From positions 1-42,765 of the forward strand of contig LSSL01007175.1 in the NCBI GenBank assembly GCA_001953115.1: a stretch of 42,765 nucleotides of DNA, read 5' to 3'. Below, one piece after another: positions 36,301-42,765 of this stretch. The translations under genes were made by a program, and so were the position numbers. Position 1 is the first letter of the stretch. Each line of letters begins with the position of its first letter. The notes below the pieces were generated by a model. It worked only from the letters and a program-made list of their open reading frames with translations. It searched no databases and had not been told where the DNA came from. The stretch comes from Smittium mucronatum (taxonomy: Eukaryota > Kickxellomycota > Harpellomycetes > Harpellales > Legeriomycetaceae).

Positions 36301-39300
36301 AACCTAATAATAAGATCAATATAAAAAACGATTGTTTTATTTTTTTGATATCTAATGAATAAAAAAAAACATATAATAATTAATTTGTCTGATTATTTTT
36401 GACTAAAATGACTTTATTTCGACTAATAAATAATAAGATATACCAAATGAAAATTAAACATATTATATTTAATCATCATGGACTGTTTTAATTTTTCTTC
36501 AAGTCAAATCCACTATATTTTCAAATCTAAATGTTCTAAAATCACTCAGTGAAGATTATTTTAATATTAATTGCAAATATAAAAAACATCATTAATATAT
36601 TGTGCTTTTGTTAAATCTAGAATAAATTTTTTCTAACTGTTTCGAGTTATCAATCCGAAATCGGATAGCATATTCATCAAGTACAATTCTGTATTATTTT
36701 TGAAAAAACTATAGTTTGCATTTATTTTTATAATTATTTTTAAGAGTCTAAACAGCTCAAAAAAAAAAGTTGCTATATAAGTGAAAAGATTGCTATATAC
36801 CGTTTTTTTGATTATATAAAAGATATAAAAACTAAAACTTCTTATATCAAGGTTAATTCAAAAACAACTATCATCCAATGGGATTTTTATATTACATTAT
36901 TTAATTCTTTCAATAAGCTTCAATCACTCAATAATAAATATAGCATATATGTATTTAGTCTAGTGATCAATGTGTAATTTAAACTTAAAAATGCTGTGAG
37001 TCAATCTGATATGTGAATTGTGCATTCTGCATTTTACAGATTTTAATATGACGTGTTTAGTATTCCATGTGTTCTTATTGTGTCCTAGGTGTAGTATAAA
37101 ATGTTCTGTGTGCAATTTAATGCTTTTAAAATATTAAAGATGTGTTTATAGGAAATTGAAAATATTTTTTTTGCAATTTGTAGTGTTCTGTATGGACAAT
37201 GTATGATTTAATAAGCTGTATAATTTTTAATTTATTTAGAGTTATATTTTTTTACAAGCTATTATATAGTTTTATCTAAAATGAGTATTCAATCTCAATG
37301 CCTAAATAAATACATTAGATTTTAAATGAAGACATTAAAATGTAACTTTTGTCTTCTAATATTGTAATTTAAACTTAGCATCTTTATACAGTTAAACAAT
37401 TTTTCATCCGATCAACTTATGTTAACCAAAATAATCAAAATTTATTAAATATTTTTTAAATAAAATTTATAGAAAATTAGCTCCTTTTCACAGAAATTTT
37501 TATCTTAATTTATAATAATGCTTGAATATTTTATTTATCTTTTTAGAACTTTCAGCATTTTTTCGGTTTAGAATAAGATGTGTAAAACAGTACCCTATTT
37601 GTTTGTAAATAAGAGGAAAATAAGTTCTGTTTCAGTTGTATCGTTTTTTATTATTTACTGTTTTTTTATTATGTCTACGAGATATTTTACATTGGTGTAA
37701 TGGATGTAAATATAGAATAGAAGCTTAAAATTATCCTTTCTAATGATATACTAAAAATAATTTTATCGCAGTAGTTGAATTTATTCATTTTAGGGATAAA
37801 AAAAAATACAAAATTATAATCACTAGGTGGATTTTTTTAAATTTGTATTGAATATTATAAAATGTAAAATGGTCGATTTTAATATGTGAAGTTAGTCGAT
37901 AATAATTAAAAATGTATTAAAAATAGTTTTTTTAAATTTTTTATAGTCAATTTTATTTTTTATATGCCGATTTTAATACAAATTGGTATATTTTAAAATT
38001 TTAGTTGTTAAAAAACTTTCAATAATAAATAAATATTTAATCACATTAAAAAAAATTTTAAAATATTTTTTCATAGGTTAAATTCATTTTCTGGACAAAA
38101 TGACGAATAATTAAGCACAATGACGAATTAAAAGTAAATATATAACATAATTAGAAAATAATAATTTTTTTTCTGTCTAATTATACCCGCAAGTATCGTT
38201 AAAAATCCTTCGGATTTTTTTTTAAATCATAGGCTCTAATATTTTTATTACACCCCCATTCGGTTGATTTAAAAATAAAAAAAATTATTTTCAAAATATG
38301 CAGATTATTAGCTAATAATATTGTAACATAACCTAACCTCATCGAATAATAACATTTTTTTTGGAATGATATTTATTAAGACTACATTTTTTTATTATGT
38401 TGTTTCTATATATGTAATAATTACTTATATGGATTTGATTAAAGTAGATCATTGATAATTTTTTTCAATTTATACTTAGCATTGAAATTCTGGATAAAAT
38501 TTTAGATTTTAAGGTGATGCAATTTAAGGTTATTGTTTCATATAAATAGCTAAAATAAAGTATTAGAGTGTCATATTTCTCTCATTTTTTATATCTCATT
38601 TTTTTAATAGCTTCTTATATCTTCGATCTCCGATGTGACAATTACTACGATTTAATAAATTTTAACAAATTTATTGTCTTTTTAAAAATTTTAACCAATT
38701 TAAAGTTGATATTTAGGTTGAAATCAAGGTGGAATAGATATTGGCTATGAGAATTGCTAAAAAAGACCCACCAAAGATGAAATAGTTATATAAATAAAAA
38801 CTAAAATTTTACTTGTGGCCCTTTTTCTGATTCAATTCGGCGTTTAATCTCAAAAAAAAGAACTTGGTAACAAAAAATTTGGCCAATACTTTTTTTTTTT
38901 TTGAATATTTTTTAATAAATTCGCGGATAAAAACAGCATGTCAAAATTAAATATACCTGTTTTTTAGAGGATTTGAGGATTTTTCAACATTTTATATTTT
39001 TTTATCGAGATTCTATATTATTATTAACGCCAAACTATTTTTATATAAATGGTATAAAGGCATTGTCTTTATTTTCGCAATAAATTTTCGATCTTTTGTC
39101 CATTTTACTGATTAAAACACTCTCATTTATATATCTTCAACTATTATCTATCATTTATAGTATAATTATCTAGTGCTAGAATAGGGGGAATTTTGTCTTT
39201 TGATCTTTACGTGTATCATATAAAAAGGAAAAATACAAGTAATGGAAGTTCATATTGGACCTGTGTCAAAAAATATAGATGTGATTGGAGATCCATCATA

Positions 39301-42057
39301 CATGGAGATCCTTCATCTATTTTAAAAATTTCTGACCATATCTATAGTAAAATTTTTGAAAAATAAATATATTTGAAATCAAAGATTAAAATAACCCAGG
39401 ACGCGCTCAAAAGTTCTTCTTTGCTACCAAGTTATATTAAAACAAACAAAAAAAGATTTCTGAGTACACAATAACCATCAAACATTCCTTCAGATCCTTC
39501 ATTGGTAAGAATGAGAAAAAGAAGTAGAAGTTTAAAAAAATCCAGAAAATCCTTCCAGTATTCGAGAGATATGTGAATTATCAAATTAATTTACAATTGC
39601 AAGAAAGTTGGATAATGTTTTAACATACGATTCTGGTATAATCAGTGAAAGAAATAGAATACTGATATTTTAAAAATTAAAAAAATCGGAATAGTTTTCA
39701 AAGATAATAGGTTTGTGGATGGCAAATTCAAAGTATCTTCTAAAATTTTTTATTTAGTTTTTTACTAAAAATGGTAAAGTACTTGAGTCGGAATTTTAAT
39801 CGGTTTACTGACTCTTAGCTAATAAGAAAAAAGAAACAAAATACTTTTTACAAAAAATTTAGAATACATCATTTCTATATGGGTAAACATAAATATACCT
39901 TTTTATAACATTAGTGATTTATAAGCTTTAATAATCAACTCTATTAATAATCATTTTAAAACCGCAAATATTACTATATGCCTCTTACACTTAGGACAGA
40001 ATGTATTCAGAAAATTTAAAGAAATGGGTATATCAAAATATTATGTAATAAAGATAGTAGAATTGTGTAAAAATTGATAAATAGATTTATTTGCATATTT
40101 TTTTATCTCATTAGATGATATAATAATATTTTTAACCGATTTTTTATTATTTTTAAAAAAAATGCATATATTGGGTGAGTATTTCGGAAAAAATTATATC
40201 CGCGGAAAAAAAATAGGGATAGAAGAGAAAATGAGCCCCTGAGATACCAAAAAAAAATTTGGGGCGAATATTTAAATCTCACAAATGATGGAAATTGAAA
40301 GAATAATATTAAATAGTCATGGTAATAGACATTCAATAAAATCGTTGGAAAACTTCATCCTTCAATTTATAGCTTGATAAAAAAGTTAAAAATGGAGCAA
40401 GATTAATAGAGGGATTAATTAAAGCGGTGTAATTAAAAAAAGATTAGTGAGGCGATCGGAATTAATTATACCTAACTTAAAAATTATCTATTAAACTTAG
40501 TTTAAAAATATCTAATAAAGAGAAGTGACGATGAATTTATGGATTGTTTGGATAAGAGAAGCTACCTTTTCAATTTTTACTTTGTAGCATTGTTTTTTTT
40601 TTTGTATCCATCGTTTAGCTAATAATTTAATTTAAAATAATCTTAAAAGCATTGGTTTTTATAAAAAATGTGTTATTTATTTAATAATTTTCTGACAAAT
40701 ATATGATAATGGCTAGATATACCCGAAGAAAACACATCTTTTTGTAGCTGGGGGTTTTTTTTAAAGAATATAAAAAAAAATTTAATAAAAAACTGTGAAA
40801 TTTTTTGAATACTTTATTGAATTTTTGCGGAATGTTATATAGTTTTAATCACAAATTGATTATATATTTTTCCATAAAATGTATTTATGCAGGAGAGAGG
40901 GGTTTAAGTTATTTATTCTGAAAGAGACTTTTAAAGTTGTCAAATTCATTTGGTTAAATATTTAGTACAGCAATAAATAAATTTCTCAATACGAATTCTG
41001 ATAGTAATTGAAAAAAATTTGCATTCAAAGTAAGCATGTCTAGGACATTCAATATTTTTATCTTTTTTTATATTTAAAGGGTTTACATAAACTGGGCTTT
41101 TAATTTTTTTAAAGTTTTTTTTTATATTAAGCTTAAGTAGATTTACCAGCATTAGTATGAATTCAGTTCGATGTATGTTGAAGTATTAAATCTTATTTTT
41201 TTCCACTTATTTTTGTGATTTCTTTGTTTCCTATTTTTCTTGATTCCAGAAAGCTATTATCCAATATAAACCATTTTTAATAGCCCTCAAATAAGTTTAT
41301 AGTCAAATAAAAGATAATCATTTTATTTTCAAAAAAAAAATGATGGATTCATCAAAGAGCATAAGTTCAAATATTTATTATGCATAATGTCAGTTATAAA
41401 CAAATCAATTTTTTCTGGAAGTTTTTTTTAAAATAATATACCTAAGATAATATTTTTTGAATTATAAAAAATATAATGGAAAGTTTTAATCCCAATATAC
41501 TGCTATTATTCTTTATTAATGTATAAATATTACATTTTTTCGATTTTGAAAAATTTAAAAGCATCTTACTGTATAAATTCTAAAGTTTTGCCTTTTTAAA
41601 ACTAAAAATATGCTTAAAGATCCTTTATAGGAACTTTCAATTATTTCATTTTTAATATTAATTTGATTGGATTGTATTTCGGTGTGATTATAGATGAAAT
41701 AAAAATAGTTCAAAAGTGTAGATGCAACTTGAGTTATATGAATGTGCTGTTATGTGTAATTATAAAATATAAAAATTTAACATATAAATAATTTCAATAG
41801 GATAATTTTTATTTTGTATAATTTTTAAACAGACCAATTTTACATTAGACGATAATTTGTGTACTCAAAGAAAGCAGGTTAAAATTTTTTAGGTGTATTT
41901 AAAATAATCCAATAGTCACACAACCAATGATTAAGTATCCAGAAATATTTTGCTATTTATATTAGAATTATAAGTAATATAACGCACTTAGATACATTGT
42001 TATGAGGAGTATTACAAGGGTTTTTCGTAGCATTAGAAAAAAAAATTTCCAGTAGAA
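33386..42057. other. Second AT-rich gene desert
   Basis: About 8.7 kb of A/T-dominated DNA. The first few hundred bases must include the promoter of the 824-residue protein. A G/T-biased patch with many TGTG words lies at about 36950-37230. A higher-complexity patch at about 39240-39770 may be a decayed coding relic. Other frames (38568-38750, 40103-40336, 40946-41152) are low-complexity products of the base composition. No RNA gene was recognised. Confidence 0.55.
39242..39770 (+). pseudogene. Possible decayed coding relic
   Basis: Several short plus-strand frames in this patch read like real protein rather than AT noise: one from the ATG at 39242 (contains VHIGPVSKNIDVIGDPSYME), one near 39395 (ITQDALKSSSLLPSY), one near 39510 (basic, RKRSRSLKKSRKSFQYSRD) and one near 39690 (KDNRFVDGKFKVSSK). 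They are in different frames, separated by stops, without a convincing splice chain. A degraded gene or retroelement would look like this. No family is recognised. Confidence 0.25.
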
Positions 42058-42307
42058 ACTTTTTTTCATTGTAATAATACATTTTTTCCATTCAAATAGA
42101 CTATTTTTTTCACCCCAATATACCTTGTTTTTTTCACCTAAATAAAACTTTTTTTCATCCCAATCGACCTTGTTTTTTTCACTGCAATAAACCATTTTTT
42201 AAATTATAATAGACCTTGTTTTTTTCACCTCAATGGCCTTTTTTTAATTTTAATAAACCTTTTTTTCCATACAAAATACGATTTTTTCCACCACAATAGA
42301 CCTTGTT
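42058..42307. repeat. Degenerate minisatellite, unit about 23-24 bp
   Basis: About ten units follow the consensus TTTTTTTCACCNCAATAGACCTTG with drift in the middle of the unit. On the minus strand it reads as repeated EKNKVDWDEKK-like peptide across 41968-42195, but this is a by-product of the repeat. It lies at the end of the second AT desert. Confidence 0.85.
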
Positions 42308-42765
42308 TAAAAAAAAAAATAGAATATTTTTCAATAGAATAAATGTGAAATATTGATATTATAATTTAATTTTGCAGTCTAAAAATGCTTATAATATATT
42401 AAATTTTGTAAAAGTGTATCTAATCACTTTTAAGAGTAAAAATTTTATAAATAGAAATTCACGGGTTCACTAATCAGGAAAAAAAGTGATTTCTATAAAA
42501 CAATAAAATTGAGTTTTAAGAATGTATATATTTATATAGTAACTTCCATTATTTGATCTGTTCATATGCATTTTACTTTTATGTAAAACTTTGGGTAAAG
42601 ATAAAAAACATTGGCATGCGTATCAATTGTAAAATAAATCATAAATATATTTAAAAAAATCCTCCATAATAAATCTTTTTATTTCACCAGCTTTAATTCT
42701 CCCACTCATTTAGCTAACCTATAAATCTAATAGGTGTTTACTTTACAAATATCCCTAAAAAAGGG

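Noticed and set aside
41968..42195. 75-codon minus-strand frame with repeated EKNKV peptide
   Set aside because: It is the translation of the T-tract minisatellite, not an independent gene.

Overview
This window looks like nuclear DNA of a very AT-rich, intron-rich eukaryotic microbe, most likely a fungus and probably an early-diverging lineage. The evidence is many short GT-AG introns with T-rich acceptors, an RNA polymerase I core factor of the RRN7/TAF1B type, a nuclear-encoded mitochondrial ribosomal protein, a mitochondrial-type tRNA thiolase and a Fig4-type phosphoinositide phosphatase. The mitochondrial genes argue against AT-rich anaerobic gut chytrids. A Kickxellomycotina/Harpellales-like origin is only a guess.

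Layout. 1-728: 3' part of a tRNA 2-thiouridylase (MnmA/TRMU/Slm3 family), unusually GC-rich. 1213-3505 (+): a nine-exon PUS10 tRNA pseudouridine synthase. 3733-7912 (-): a six-exon RRN7/TAF1B homologue whose tail converges on PUS10. 8490-9039: first copy of a 550-bp repeat. 9040-18656: an AT desert with no gene I can support; its last part (17151-18226) is a large fold-back palindrome built of short tandem units. 18657-22959 (-): a 16-exon FIG4 phosphatase. 22960-24494: divergent spacer carrying a probable 264-bp MITE. 24495-25175 (+): two-exon bL19m. 26979-27528: second 550-bp repeat copy, same orientation, gapless, about 8 substitutions. 27696-28079: another inverted-repeat element. About 28576-30598 (+): a Ser/Asn/Gln-rich protein with PPKP motifs and a C-terminal UBA domain. 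30911-33385 (-): an unrecognised single-exon 824-residue protein. 33386-42765: a second AT desert with a possible decayed coding relic near 39.2-39.8 kb and a 23-24-bp minisatellite near 42.06-42.31 kb.

The genes are independent eukaryotic housekeeping loci, not an operon. TRMU and PUS10, both tRNA modifiers, are adjacent; RRN7 serves rRNA transcription, bL19m mitochondrial translation, FIG4 PI(3,5)P2 turnover on endolysosomes. The least explained material is the set of non-coding repeat structures: the paired 550-bp repeat with a conserved minus-strand reading frame, the fold-back palindrome and the two inverted-repeat elements. Exon joins were made by hand from splice signals, phase and family resemblance; no search was run.
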